Positions 27,730 through 36,693 of a stretch of 64,000 nucleotides of DNA are shown piece after piece. The stretch comes from Mariaggregatimicrobium sp964498785. Lineage in GTDB: Bacteria > Zhuqueibacterota > Zhuqueibacteria > Thermofontimicrobiales > Thiofontviventaceae. Each line of letters starts with the position of its first letter. Position 1 is the stretch's first letter. The translations under genes were made by a program, and so were the position numbers. The stretch covers positions 15,829 through 79,828 of the forward strand of contig CAZCJL010000016.1 of the NCBI GenBank assembly GCA_964498785.1, in the 5' to 3' direction. Under the pieces are notes generated by a model. It worked only from the letters and a program-made list of their open reading frames with translations. It ran no database searches and was not told where the DNA came from.

Positions 27730-28671
27730 TTATTTTGCCGGATTAATACCATTCAATTTTTTTAACAATAATCGATTTCGCCGCATACTTTCCTGGGACA
27801 GGCGCCAACTGTTATGGAATGAATCCAACAGCAGTCCCATCAGAAAAATGATTGTTGATAGTAAAATACTAAACGTTGTTAAAATGGCCAAACCAATATG
27901 GTACATGGCACCAGTTTGTAAATAGATGACAAAGATATAGGTCCCTGTGACCAAACCAACCGTAAGAAAAAACAGTGACAGCATTACAAAGAACATCATC
28001 GGATTATAATCTCTAAATAACGTAACGATCGTGTAGAGAATCAGAAATCCGTCTCCCCATGTACTTAATTTTGATTCAGAGCCATCCGGTCGATTTCGAT
28101 AATCAATTGGTATTTCCAATATTTTGTAATGTTCTTGCAAACAACGAATGTTTAGCTCTGCCTCTATTTCAAATCCTTTGGCTAATAAAATCAGATTATC
28201 CACCAACTGGCGGCTCATCACTCTGTAACCAGACAGAATATCCTTCAGTTGTACCTTAAAGAATCGGTTTAATATAGTAGTAAGAACCCAGTTGCCGATT
28301 TTATGTGAAAAAGAAAATGCTTTTTTAGAAATCTGTTTTCTTGCGCCAACCACCATATCTGCCTTACGATTTTCAACGGGTGCTATTAAATCCCGCACAT
28401 TTGAAGCGCTATATGTCTCATCAGCATCGATCATGACATATATATCAGCATTAACTTCTTCCAGCATTTTTCGAACTGCATTCCCCTTTCCCTGTTTCTC
28501 ACACGGAATAACAACAGCACCAGCGGAAGACGCCAGTTCAGCGGTTCGATCAACACTGTTATTATCGCCGACATAAACGGCTGCCTCTGGAAGAGCTTTT
28601 TGATACTCTTTGATAACGTTGGCAATCGTTTTTTCCTCATTGTATGCTGGTATGATAACCGCTATTTCCAT
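27730..28671 (-). CDS. GT2 glycosyltransferase with C-terminal membrane helices (DPM1/GtrB-like)
   Basis: A 313-residue enzyme with a GT-A catalytic domain (VIIPAYNEEKTIANVI at the start and the metal-binding DXD in MIDADETY near residues 97-104). Two membrane segments follow at about 230-285. This layout is that of polyprenyl-phosphate mannose/glucose synthases, which make a membrane-bound sugar donor for GT-C enzymes such as that at 16657. It is the first of three adjacent but diverged GT2 genes (27730, 28681, 29655). The DXD is intact, so catalysis is expected. Sugar specificity is unknown. Confidence 0.85.
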   Translation of the reverse strand: MEIAVIIPAYNEEKTIANVIKEYQKALPEAAVYVGDNNSVDRTAELASSAGAVVIPCEKQGKGNAVRKMLEEVNADIYVMIDADETYSASNVRDLIAPVENRKADMVVGARKQISKKAFSFSHKIGNWVLTTILNRFFKVQLKDILSGYRVMSRQLVDNLILLAKGFEIEAELNIRCLQEHYKILEIPIDYRNRPDGSESKLSTWGDGFLILYTIVTLFRDYNPMMFFVMLSLFFLTVGLVTGTYIFVIYLQTGAMYHIGLAILTTFSILLSTIIFLMGLLLDSFHNSWRLSQESMRRNRLLLKKLNGINPAK

Positions 28672-28680
28672 GGAAAACTC

Positions 28681-29634
28681 CTACTTATTATCTAAAATTT
28701 TTTCAATATTATATTCTTTAATGTCGCCGGCATGTGTAAATATAATCATTTCACCGATCAGTCCCATTGCAACCATTTGAATACCAATTACAAGGCAAAG
28801 CGCGCCTAAAAGAAGCAGAGGACGTCCGGCGATTGGACCATATCCGAAAACACGATACAGGAACAAATAAAAATTAATTATAACACCAATTACAAGAAAA
28901 CTACCACCAAATAGCCCTAAAAAATGAATTGGTTTTTTAGAGTATTTTGTTAAAAACAAAACGGTTAAAATATCCATACTACGCTGTACATATTCTCCCA
29001 CAAAGCGGGATTGACGAAATTTACCCTTCAACTGTTCAATTTTTTCTTCTGCAATTTTATAGCCCTGGCGTTTTGCTAAAACAGGGATAAATTGACTTAA
29101 TCCGCCATAAATCTGAAGATGCTCCAACACATCACGCCTGGTCACAAAAATTCCACTATTAATATCATGCAGCTTTGTATCTGATAATTTAGTTGATACT
29201 CGGTTAAAAATTTGGGAAATAAGTCTGTTCAACATAGAGTCTCTTCGTGGATACCGCCAGCCAACCACTAAATCGTTTCCCTCGTCAAGCTTTTTTAGAA
29301 AATTTGGTAGATGTTTTGCATTTGGGCGAACTCGTGTAGTATAAAAAATAATGGTATCCCCATTCGCCATTTTAAAACCTGCCTCAAAAGCAGACGCTTC
29401 ACCAAATTCAGATCTCATTTTTATCAAACGAACATTTTTATCATGGATTGCAATCTTTTCCAATGCCTGATAGGTATCATCTTCACTTGCATCATCAACA
29501 AAAATGAGTTCATACCCTTTTTCCAGAGACTCCATCGTTGATTTTAAAGTCTTGTAATATTCTTCAACATACCCTTCCATGTTGTGGAAAGTAACAATCG
29601 CAGAAATAATTTTTGATGTTTTTTGGGTAGTCAT
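28681..29634 (-). CDS. GT2/DPM1-like membrane protein lacking the DXD motif
   Basis: A 317-residue protein with the same layout as its neighbour at 29655: a GT-A domain (AIVTFHNMEGYVEEYY, YELIFVDDASEDDTY) and two C-terminal membrane segments (about 230-300). It aligns with that neighbour without gaps over the first 130 residues. Where the neighbour has Asp99 and Asp101 (AMDGDLQ), this protein has Thr99 and Arg101 (FYTTRVRP). The reading was checked on the nucleotides near 29330, and no frameshift is seen. The metal-binding site is thus gone, while the nucleotide-binding VDD and the fold remain. It may be inactive, regulatory, a partner of the next enzyme, or metal-independent. It is spaced 9 nt from the GT2 gene downstream. 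Confidence 0.82.
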   Translation of the reverse strand: MTTQKTSKIISAIVTFHNMEGYVEEYYKTLKSTMESLEKGYELIFVDDASEDDTYQALEKIAIHDKNVRLIKMRSEFGEASAFEAGFKMANGDTIIFYTTRVRPNAKHLPNFLKKLDEGNDLVVGWRYPRRDSMLNRLISQIFNRVSTKLSDTKLHDINSGIFVTRRDVLEHLQIYGGLSQFIPVLAKRQGYKIAEEKIEQLKGKFRQSRFVGEYVQRSMDILTVLFLTKYSKKPIHFLGLFGGSFLVIGVIINFYLFLYRVFGYGPIAGRPLLLLGALCLVIGIQMVAMGLIGEMIIFTHAGDIKEYNIEKILDNK

Positions 29635-29654
29635 TGCTCTGCACCAAATTTAGT

Positions 29655-30614
29655 TTATATTTTTTCTTGTATTTCTTCGGTCAAATAAATGCTTTTACGT
29701 TTTCCGGTTTTCACAATTAAATCAGCCAAAAGTCCCCAAAAAAAGAATTGAAAACCTGTAGCGATGAACAGAAAAACAGATGTTAATAAAATATTAATAT
29801 CGCCCAGCGGTTTATTAATCATAAATATCCGGTATAACATCCAAAAAATTGAAAACATACCAAAGCCAACAAAAATGCTGCCAACTTTTCCAAAATAGCG
29901 CAATGGATTTTTAAGATATTTCATCATCAAATTAAGGGCTGTTAAATCAACGATCACCCGGAATGTTCTGGTGATGTTATACTTTGACTCCCCATACTTG
30001 CGCGGATGATGTTTCACTGCCATCTCAGTAATTTTCGCGCCTTCAATTTTTGCCAGCGCCGGGATAAAACGGTGTAGTTCACCGTATAGGTTAATGCGTT
30101 TTATAATTTGTGAACGAAAAATTTTTAAAGAACATCCCGTATCATGTAATTTTACTCCGGTTACCGAGCAAATAATTTTATTGGCAATTCTCGAGGGAAC
30201 TTTCCGAATGATCAACTTATCTTTCCGATTTTTACGCCAACCGCTAACAACATCGTACCCTTTATTTAATTTTTCCAATAATACAGGAATATCTCCGGGA
30301 TCGTTCTGTAAATCTCCGTCCATTGCAATAACAACATCTCCGCACGCAGCTTCAAAACCGGCAGCCATTGCCGCCGATTGACCAAAATTACCGCGAAATT
30401 TAATGACTTTTACATTGCTGTCATTTTGATGAATCTTTTCTAAAATCGGAAATGTTTGATCCTTGCTCCCATCATCGACAAATATGATCTCGTATCCCTG
30501 ATCGATGCTATCCATTGCGTCTTTTATTTTCTGATAAAGCAATCGAACATTCTCTTCTTCATTATAGAGAGGCACAGCAACGGATAATTCGATTTTACGC
30601 TTTGCTTCATTCAT
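29655..30614 (-). CDS. GT2 glycosyltransferase with C-terminal membrane helices (DPM1/GtrB-like)
   Basis: A 319-residue GT2 enzyme. SVAVPLYNEEENVRLLYQKI and IIFVDDGSKDQTFPIL form the nucleotide-binding half. VIAMDGDLQNDP (Asp99, Asp101) is an intact DXD. HHPRKYGESKYNI near residue 205 is the typical acceptor-loop motif of polyprenyl-phosphate glycosyltransferases, and two membrane helices follow at about 235-300. It probably loads a sugar onto undecaprenyl phosphate. Its ATG overlaps the stop of the membrane hydrolase-like gene upstream (ATGA, 30611-30614), so the pair is translationally coupled. Confidence 0.87.
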   Translation of the reverse strand: MNEAKRKIELSVAVPLYNEEENVRLLYQKIKDAMDSIDQGYEIIFVDDGSKDQTFPILEKIHQNDSNVKVIKFRGNFGQSAAMAAGFEAACGDVVIAMDGDLQNDPGDIPVLLEKLNKGYDVVSGWRKNRKDKLIIRKVPSRIANKIICSVTGVKLHDTGCSLKIFRSQIIKRINLYGELHRFIPALAKIEGAKITEMAVKHHPRKYGESKYNITRTFRVIVDLTALNLMMKYLKNPLRYFGKVGSIFVGFGMFSIFWMLYRIFMINKPLGDINILLTSVFLFIATGFQFFFWGLLADLIVKTGKRKSIYLTEEIQEKI

Positions 30615-31177
30615 ATAGAGATTATTTTCTTTAATTTAAATTTATTCTTTGTAAGTTTTATCAAACTGATTATTGGTATTAAAATCGCGCATTCAATTAC
30701 AATGGTTCTAAAATTGTGCCAATTAAACAAACTTTGTAAAAAAATGCTACTTTCTGATGCTTTGTGCACATCACTGAAAATAGCGATGGGCGATAAAACA
30801 TATATTTGAGATATTGGCCAAAAAAGCTGTTCTCCGAAAGGCGCTTTTGTATCAACCGCCAAATAATCAAGCACTAAATGACTTGAATAACAAAAGAAAA
30901 ACAGGCTAAAATAAGGCAGAAAATTTCTTCGCTTCTTTAAGAAAAACAGGATGCCAGCAAGCAATCCCAAAATAACTGCAAACCCGATACTATGCGTAAT
31001 TCCATGATGAAATTTATTCGGATCACCAACAAGCATTCCTGGAATGATATCCAGATCAGGTACATTTGCAACAATCACAGCAAAAGTCAAATCCATCCAT
31101 TTTAACTGATTTTTTTGATCATTTTGAACAGTAAATATTAAATATCCCGCTAACGAATGTCCGATTGGTGTTGGCAT
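30611..31177 (-). CDS. YdjM/DUF457-like membrane-bound metal-dependent hydrolase
   Basis: A 188-residue protein with four or five membrane segments. It has the motifs of the LexA-binding, inner-membrane putative metal-dependent hydrolase family: MPTPIGHSLAGY at the start, NVPDLDIIPG in the first loop and HHGITHSIGF after it, giving a His/Asp cluster that could bind a metal. The frame is open ten codons further upstream; the ATG at 31177 has AGGA at good spacing and lies 10 nt after the previous stop, so it was chosen. The family has no established reaction. Its coupling by an ATGA overlap to a DPM-like glycosyltransferase suggests action on a lipid-linked intermediate (inference). Confidence 0.72.
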   Translation of the reverse strand: MPTPIGHSLAGYLIFTVQNDQKNQLKWMDLTFAVIVANVPDLDIIPGMLVGDPNKFHHGITHSIGFAVILGLLAGILFFLKKRRNFLPYFSLFFFCYSSHLVLDYLAVDTKAPFGEQLFWPISQIYVLSPIAIFSDVHKASESSIFLQSLFNWHNFRTIVIECAILIPIISLIKLTKNKFKLKKIISI

Positions 31178-31187
31178 AATTTTCCTG

Positions 31188-32144
31188 TTAACTATTTTGA
31201 ACAGCAACGTCTTTCTTAAAATTTGACCCTAATATTTTTTCCACAGCTTTATCCCGTTCCAGAATTCCGTCGTACAGGCCTTTTGCTTTTCCCCAGGCCC
31301 CTTTTGCTCCCCGACCTCTGATGATGTCTCGAACCAGCGCGTACGGCAATCCGGCAAGTGCAAAGAACAAATACTTGATCCATCCGTGTGCCGGCGCATG
31401 CTTTTTCATAAATCGAACTGCATTGCGGGTTGCCAGGTATTTTTTTCGGAACGAAAATTGTTCAATAGTTGCATGTGGTTTATGCCATACTTTGGCAAAG
31501 GGACTAAATAGTATTTTATATCCCGCCTTTGTGACACGCACGCTCAAATCTGTATCTTCAAACCAGTAACCGATATATCCTGGATCAAATAATCCGACTT
31601 CTTTTAGAACTGATTTCCGGGCCAACAACGCACCTCCCCACAAATAATCAACAGGTTCAACTTTATTGAATTGTCCCACATCCTTCTGGGCATCGCCGCG
31701 TCCGCGAGATACATTTTCTGTATAATCAATTGTACCGCCAGCGGATAATATGATATTGGGTTTACTCATATCATACATCATTGCTCCCACCATACCAACT
31801 TTATCATCGTTTTCTGCAACCTCCACCAGTTTTGACAACGAATCTTTCGCTCCAACAATATCATTATCAACCATATAAATATATTTTACAGGAGATTGAA
31901 TGGCCTTGCGCAAACCAATATTCTTTCCTCCAATTGCCCCATAATTTTTATCATTTTCCACAAGCTTCACAGTTGGGAACTTTTCTTTCACCGCTTGTTG
32001 TGACCCATCAGTGGATGCATTATCAACAACAATGATTTCATACAGGGGAAAATCCAAATCTAACACTGCCTGAATACTTTCCATTAAAACTTCTTTTCGG
32101 TTCCAATTTAACATGACAACTGAAACTTTTGGCTTGTTTTCCAT
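31188..32144 (-). CDS. GT2-family glycosyltransferase (rhamnosyltransferase-like)
   Basis: A 318-residue soluble or membrane-associated GT-A enzyme. VSVVMLNWNRKEVLMESI and IIVVDNASTDGS bind the nucleotide, YMVDNDIVG is the DXD-type metal site, and GYWFEDTDLSVRV carries the catalytic base (an Asp in the ED motif). This is the WcaA/RfbN-like branch, distinct from the three DPM-like GT2 proteins downstream. It adds a sugar to the growing repeat unit at the cytoplasmic face. About 80 nt of non-coding sequence separate it from the deacetylase gene upstream. Confidence 0.85.
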   Translation of the reverse strand: MENKPKVSVVMLNWNRKEVLMESIQAVLDLDFPLYEIIVVDNASTDGSQQAVKEKFPTVKLVENDKNYGAIGGKNIGLRKAIQSPVKYIYMVDNDIVGAKDSLSKLVEVAENDDKVGMVGAMMYDMSKPNIILSAGGTIDYTENVSRGRGDAQKDVGQFNKVEPVDYLWGGALLARKSVLKEVGLFDPGYIGYWFEDTDLSVRVTKAGYKILFSPFAKVWHKPHATIEQFSFRKKYLATRNAVRFMKKHAPAHGWIKYLFFALAGLPYALVRDIIRGRGAKGAWGKAKGLYDGILERDKAVEKILGSNFKKDVAVQNS

Positions 32145-32227
32145 GCTCCTACTCCATACTGTATTTATTCTTCTATTGAAGCATCATTTTAAGATTCTCA
32201 TTCAACTATTTTAAATAACCGTTAAAA

Positions 32228-33331
32228 TTAATAATTCGCTCCGCTTTTGATACGCCTGAATATTTTATGTAAAAGAACAGACCAAAACGATTGGCGGCCA
32301 TCCCCTGGTAAACATTTAATGAAATCACCGGTTACACGCTTAATGAGAATCAATTCTTCAACATTTTTGCCTTCAAGCGCATCAGCAGTTAAGCCCATGT
32401 AGGCAGTTTTATAGCCGCTTTTTATCAAAACTTTGGTAGTTACTACACCTGTCTGATTCCAGGGCCATGCAAAATGATATACCTTTTTATCTACTAATTT
32501 TTCTTCAATGACTAACTTGGAATAACGGAGCTCTTTCAAAATCGCTGTAATTTGTTTGTTCTTTGTTTCGTATTTATCCTCTGCAGAACCGGTTTTCCGG
32601 AAGCTTTTAACAATCTCATCCAGTTCTGTTTTCCAATTTTTTCGTTCAAAAAATTGTTTGCTTCTATTTTTCGCGACGTACGCAGCGCAATAGTCTTGTA
32701 ACTTTTTATCGGGAACATACTGTTTGTTATCAGAAAAACGAGAACAGTATTTGTATACAGGCGTTCCGAAAGGTGGTCGTTCTGTTTTCAGTTCTCCATT
32801 TTCCGTATCTGTCAGGGGAAAATTCCAGCGTTTCAGGTTTTCCATTTTGGGATTGTAATAATCGATAACATCACTCGAGCAAAATACTCCCATGTGGTAC
32901 ATAGAATGCGATTGAAAATCGATAACCTTACTTTCATGCATTTTCTTAACCTGTTCCCATGTGACAATTCCTGATTTACCAATCCAGCCAGGAATCAAGA
33001 AAACAATGGCCTGAAAATTATACTTTTTTAACAACGGATATGCAATTTCATAGACATCGCTAAGACCGTCGTCAAATGTAATTACTACTGAACGTTCCGG
33101 CGCGGTCGAACGGTCTCTTAACGCTTGTTCATGCTGATCGCCTGTCAACGTTGTATAACCGTTCCTGAACAAATGTTTCAGGCAATCCTCAAATTCCTTA
33201 CGAGTGATATGATGATATACAAAAACCGGTATTGCCTTATCCAGCTTATTTTTTGTTACATAATCAGGATAGACACGATTAAAGTATGCCTTAATAAATA
33301 ACAATAATTCATTTTTTATTGTGTTAATCAT
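32228..33331 (-). CDS. Polysaccharide deacetylase (NodB/CE4 family) with a long insertion
   Basis: A 367-residue protein with a CE4 core. TFDDG at 85-89 gives the catalytic base and metal Asp, and SHSMYH at 141-146 gives the two metal His residues. FAWPW at 287-291 looks like motif 3. Between motifs 2 and 3 lies an insertion of about 135 residues rich in Lys and aromatic residues, far longer than usual. No signal peptide is seen, so it may act in the cytoplasm or at the membrane face, removing N-acetyl groups from a sugar or lipid-linked intermediate. Its start overlaps the stop of the AsnB-like gene (ATGA, 33328-33331). A role in making a free amine for further modification is inference. Confidence 0.8.
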   Translation of the reverse strand: MINTIKNELLLFIKAYFNRVYPDYVTKNKLDKAIPVFVYHHITRKEFEDCLKHLFRNGYTTLTGDQHEQALRDRSTAPERSVVITFDDGLSDVYEIAYPLLKKYNFQAIVFLIPGWIGKSGIVTWEQVKKMHESKVIDFQSHSMYHMGVFCSSDVIDYYNPKMENLKRWNFPLTDTENGELKTERPPFGTPVYKYCSRFSDNKQYVPDKKLQDYCAAYVAKNRSKQFFERKNWKTELDEIVKSFRKTGSAEDKYETKNKQITAILKELRYSKLVIEEKLVDKKVYHFAWPWNQTGVVTTKVLIKSGYKTAYMGLTADALEGKNVEELILIKRVTGDFIKCLPGDGRQSFWSVLLHKIFRRIKSGANY

Positions 33332-35193
33332 AAATTTTCTCTAAACCATAATTCCAGTACAACTAAAGCCCAAAGGCGATGAGAATTATTGATTTTTTTT
33401 GCCATGTGATCATCAAGCATTTTTGAAACATACTTATAGTTGAAAAAACCGCGATTTTTTATTACTGATTCTGATAACCAATCATTAATAAATTCATTGA
33501 CTTTTGCATCGTCTCTGATCCAATTTTTTAAGGGTATACTATGACCAAGTTTGTCTTTCCGATAAACAATATTGTGCGGCAACACATTTTCCATTGTCTT
33601 TTTGAAAATGTATTTTGTATCTGACTGTCCTTTAATTTTTAATTTTGAAGGGACTTTTGCTGCATATTCCACAAGTTTATGATCCAACATCGGGAATCTC
33701 GGATCGATACCAAAGTGGCGCATTAATCCCACTCGACGCAGATAGAAACCAACAACTGTGTTATAATCGCTATACAATGAGCGGCTAAGGAGATCCTTTC
33801 CGTCCGTTTCTTTGTTAAATCTCAATATAACCTGATACGGATCATAAGAGTTCATTTGACTAATCAAGTCTTTATCGATTAACGCGTTGATTTCTTTTGG
33901 CTGATAATAAATTCTCCATCGATGTGATAACAATTCTTTTGGAAATTGAAAGCTTTCAGAAAAACGCTTCGCTTTGACCACCAAATTTTTCTTTTTATCC
34001 GAATCCGGCAGCATGCTTCCCAATGTTAAAAACGGTTTTGTGACAAACGAAGGTATTGCATCAAAATATTTTGCAGCCTTATCCGCCATATAAACCGGAT
34101 GCCCTCCGTAAAGCTCATCACCGCCATCTCCGGTAATCACACAATTCACTTCGTTTTCAGCGACTTTTCCCAGAATGTAAGTTGCAATATTAATCCCAAC
34201 ATCACAAAACGGCTCATTCATAAATTTTACCAATTTAGCAATTGAATCCACATCATCTGCTGAATATTCGGTTAATTTGTGCCTGGTTTTGTAATGATCC
34301 GCCACAATCTGAGCGTAATGTGACTCGTCAAATGTTTCTCCGCGACATCGGAAAGAAAATGTCTTCAACTCCTTTTCAATAATGGATGATGTAAGAGCAA
34401 CCATCGTACTGGAATCCATGCCTCCGCTCAGAAAAATACCAAGATCCAACGTACTATCAACACGCATCCGCACCGCTTCTGTCATTAACCAGAGCAATTC
34501 TTCGGCTATATCTTTTTCCTTTTGCGAGCTAACCTCTGCAAACGAAAGTTTCCAATACGGTTCAATGTTGGTAATTCTTTCGTTATAAACTAGTAAATGC
34601 GCCGGACGCAGTTTATTCACATTTTTATAAAAAGTATATAACGCAGGATTATAATTAAATAACAAAAACTGAGAAAGCGCATGAAAATTCACTTCTTTTT
34701 TTGCTTCAGGACTATTCACAATTGCCTGCAGCGTTGAACTAAAAATTAACTTATTATTATCGAACAGATAATAAAGCGGCTCAATGCCAAACCGGTCACG
34801 GCCAAGAATTACTTTATTCTTATTATTATCAATAATAGCAAATGCAAATTTACCATTTACATCCTTAACAAAATCTTTACCTTTTTTTTCATAGAGTTTT
34901 AAGGCAATTTGAGACTGGTTTTTTTGACATGCGGCCAGAGTTTCAGAATCCAGCAATTCAGATGCATTATAAAACTCCCCCTGGACTACAACAACCACAG
35001 AATCATCTTCATTTGAAGCAGGCGCACCCTTTTCTGATGGCACATGTGGCAACGGAATACTGCCGACAGCGAAATTCTTTCGCTGGTTAATTTTCATTTC
35101 TCCAACAACTCCGTCGCCAAAATATCCCATTTTTTTGAAAGATTCTTTTGGTACGCTTATTTTTTGATCTTTATTTATAATTCCCCAAATCAT
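33328..35193 (-). CDS. Asparagine-synthetase-like protein with a dismantled glutaminase site
   Basis: A 621-residue protein with the two-domain layout of class II amidotransferases. The C-terminal ATP-pyrophosphatase domain looks complete: LSGGMDSST (PP-loop, 255-263), VITGDGGDELYGG and the PMLDHKLVEYA region. The N-terminal domain is degenerate. It starts MIWGII, so the nucleophile Cys2 is missing; the Arg, Asn (Gln71 instead) and Asp residues that hold glutamine are also replaced. The start is firm: AGGGAG lies five bases before the ATG and the upstream gene ends 21 nt away. It probably activates a carboxylate with ATP and couples it to ammonia or another amine not taken from glutamine. It is the paralogue of the intact AsnB at 41424. 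Confidence 0.82.
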   Translation of the reverse strand: MIWGIINKDQKISVPKESFKKMGYFGDGVVGEMKINQRKNFAVGSIPLPHVPSEKGAPASNEDDSVVVVVQGEFYNASELLDSETLAACQKNQSQIALKLYEKKGKDFVKDVNGKFAFAIIDNNKNKVILGRDRFGIEPLYYLFDNNKLIFSSTLQAIVNSPEAKKEVNFHALSQFLLFNYNPALYTFYKNVNKLRPAHLLVYNERITNIEPYWKLSFAEVSSQKEKDIAEELLWLMTEAVRMRVDSTLDLGIFLSGGMDSSTMVALTSSIIEKELKTFSFRCRGETFDESHYAQIVADHYKTRHKLTEYSADDVDSIAKLVKFMNEPFCDVGINIATYILGKVAENEVNCVITGDGGDELYGGHPVYMADKAAKYFDAIPSFVTKPFLTLGSMLPDSDKKKNLVVKAKRFSESFQFPKELLSHRWRIYYQPKEINALIDKDLISQMNSYDPYQVILRFNKETDGKDLLSRSLYSDYNTVVGFYLRRVGLMRHFGIDPRFPMLDHKLVEYAAKVPSKLKIKGQSDTKYIFKKTMENVLPHNIVYRKDKLGHSIPLKNWIRDDAKVNEFINDWLSESVIKNRGFFNYKYVSKMLDDHMAKKINNSHRLWALVVLELWFRENL

Positions 35194-35214
35194 ATATGCT
35201 CCCTATATTTTGGT

Positions 35215-36681
35215 TTAGCGATCCACTGATTGTTCAGCACTACTAGATTTTCTATACATAATTTTTAAATTAGTTATAAAAGTATCAATTTCATCCCGGT
35301 CAAAAGATTTAAGTAATAATATTGCCACAATGTAAAGAATCCCAGTGAACGCAATTAGCGGAATAACCGGAATGAAATCAAGCCATCTAAAACCTGCGAA
35401 AATAAAGCCTGCTGCTAAAACGGGTTTAAAAATTATTTTAAAGACAGGCAATTTCACATGATATCTGTATAAATAAAATGACGCCGCCATAAACAACAAA
35501 AACTCTGACAAAACTGTCGCTACTGCAGATCCATTGAAACCATAAAACGGAATAACAATGAAATTAAGCACTATTTTAAAAATCAAACCGATCGCGCCAA
35601 AAACCATAATCACCCGCTGGCGGTTCATGGATATCAATGTTGCATTTAACATCCAATTCGGGTATTGAAATAATAAACCGAAAAATAAAATTTGCAGCGT
35701 CACTATTGCTGGTCTAAATTCTTCCTTAAAAAAAAAGTCAATTAAAAACTCTGAAAAAAGCACTCCATACACGACTGCCGGTAAACCAACAATTACAACA
35801 TATTTAACAGATTTAATCGCTAACCGCCGGTGGTAACCAATGTCCACAGTAAAAAGCTCTGATAATCGGGGCAAAAAAACTAACCAAAAAACCGTTGGTA
35901 AAATGGCGACGCCTTCATAAATCTTAAAAGCTGCATTATATAAGCCGACTTCCTCGTAATTCCGCATCAACGAAAGCATTACAGTGTCTATGTATGAAAA
36001 AACTGTCAAAATAACGAAAAACAGTCCGAGAGGAAACGCTTCTATTTGCAAATTTTTCATTAAGTTCAGATTGAATTTCAATCGTATTGGTGAAATTTTC
36101 CAGCGTATCGTAATCATCGTCAACAAGAAATTAACAGCACGCACAGTGGCGAAACATATTGTAAATGGCATCAATGCTTCCCATCGAAAAAGGGCTGCCA
36201 TGCCAAATCCCAGCAAACTCATTCGTTCGATTAAAACGAGTAACGTGTCCCATCCAAATTCGTCGTGCGCCTGAAAAAAGATTCTGAATGTATAGATCAT
36301 ATTTTTCAGAAATGCGGAAATTGTCAAAATGTAGATAATCGTTCTTATTTGCCCTTTGTACCCCAAAATATGAACAACGATCAACATCGCAATATAAATG
36401 CCAGTACATAGTAAGGTTTTCCAGACAAGTAAATTGCCCAGATAATTTTCCGTTAAATTTTTGGATCTGGAAACATTACGGATACTAATATCGCGCAATC
36501 CAAAATCCGTAAACATTTCGAATATAGTAGCAATGGAAAGCGCGGTCGTAAAAATACCGTATTGTTCGCTCCCCAAAACTCTGGCTAAAAATGATAGGAG
36601 GATAAAAAGAAAGAATGTTGATAGTGTTGATATACTCGAAAATATCAAATTCTTAACAATGTTATATTCTTTATTTTTCAC
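35215..36681 (-). CDS. Wzx-type polysaccharide flippase (MOP/MATE superfamily), copy 2
   Basis: A 488-residue polytopic protein with about 14 membrane segments. The start is GTG. KNLIFSSISTLSTFFLFI followed by LARVLGSEQYGIFTTALS is the family N-terminal pattern, and GLFKNLT-like polar loops alternate with helices as expected. It moves undecaprenyl-linked oligosaccharides to the periplasm. It is clearly distinct in sequence from the flippase at 5463, so the cluster has two different flippases. The ribosome site before the GTG is poor; coupling to the GT4 gene 12 nt upstream may assist translation. Confidence 0.84.
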   Translation of the reverse strand: MKNKEYNIVKNLIFSSISTLSTFFLFILLSFLARVLGSEQYGIFTTALSIATIFEMFTDFGLRDISIRNVSRSKNLTENYLGNLLVWKTLLCTGIYIAMLIVVHILGYKGQIRTIIYILTISAFLKNMIYTFRIFFQAHDEFGWDTLLVLIERMSLLGFGMAALFRWEALMPFTICFATVRAVNFLLTMITIRWKISPIRLKFNLNLMKNLQIEAFPLGLFFVILTVFSYIDTVMLSLMRNYEEVGLYNAAFKIYEGVAILPTVFWLVFLPRLSELFTVDIGYHRRLAIKSVKYVVIVGLPAVVYGVLFSEFLIDFFFKEEFRPAIVTLQILFFGLLFQYPNWMLNATLISMNRQRVIMVFGAIGLIFKIVLNFIVIPFYGFNGSAVATVLSEFLLFMAASFYLYRYHVKLPVFKIIFKPVLAAGFIFAGFRWLDFIPVIPLIAFTGILYIVAILLLKSFDRDEIDTFITNLKIMYRKSSSAEQSVDR

Positions 36682-36693
36682 GATGCAAACAAT

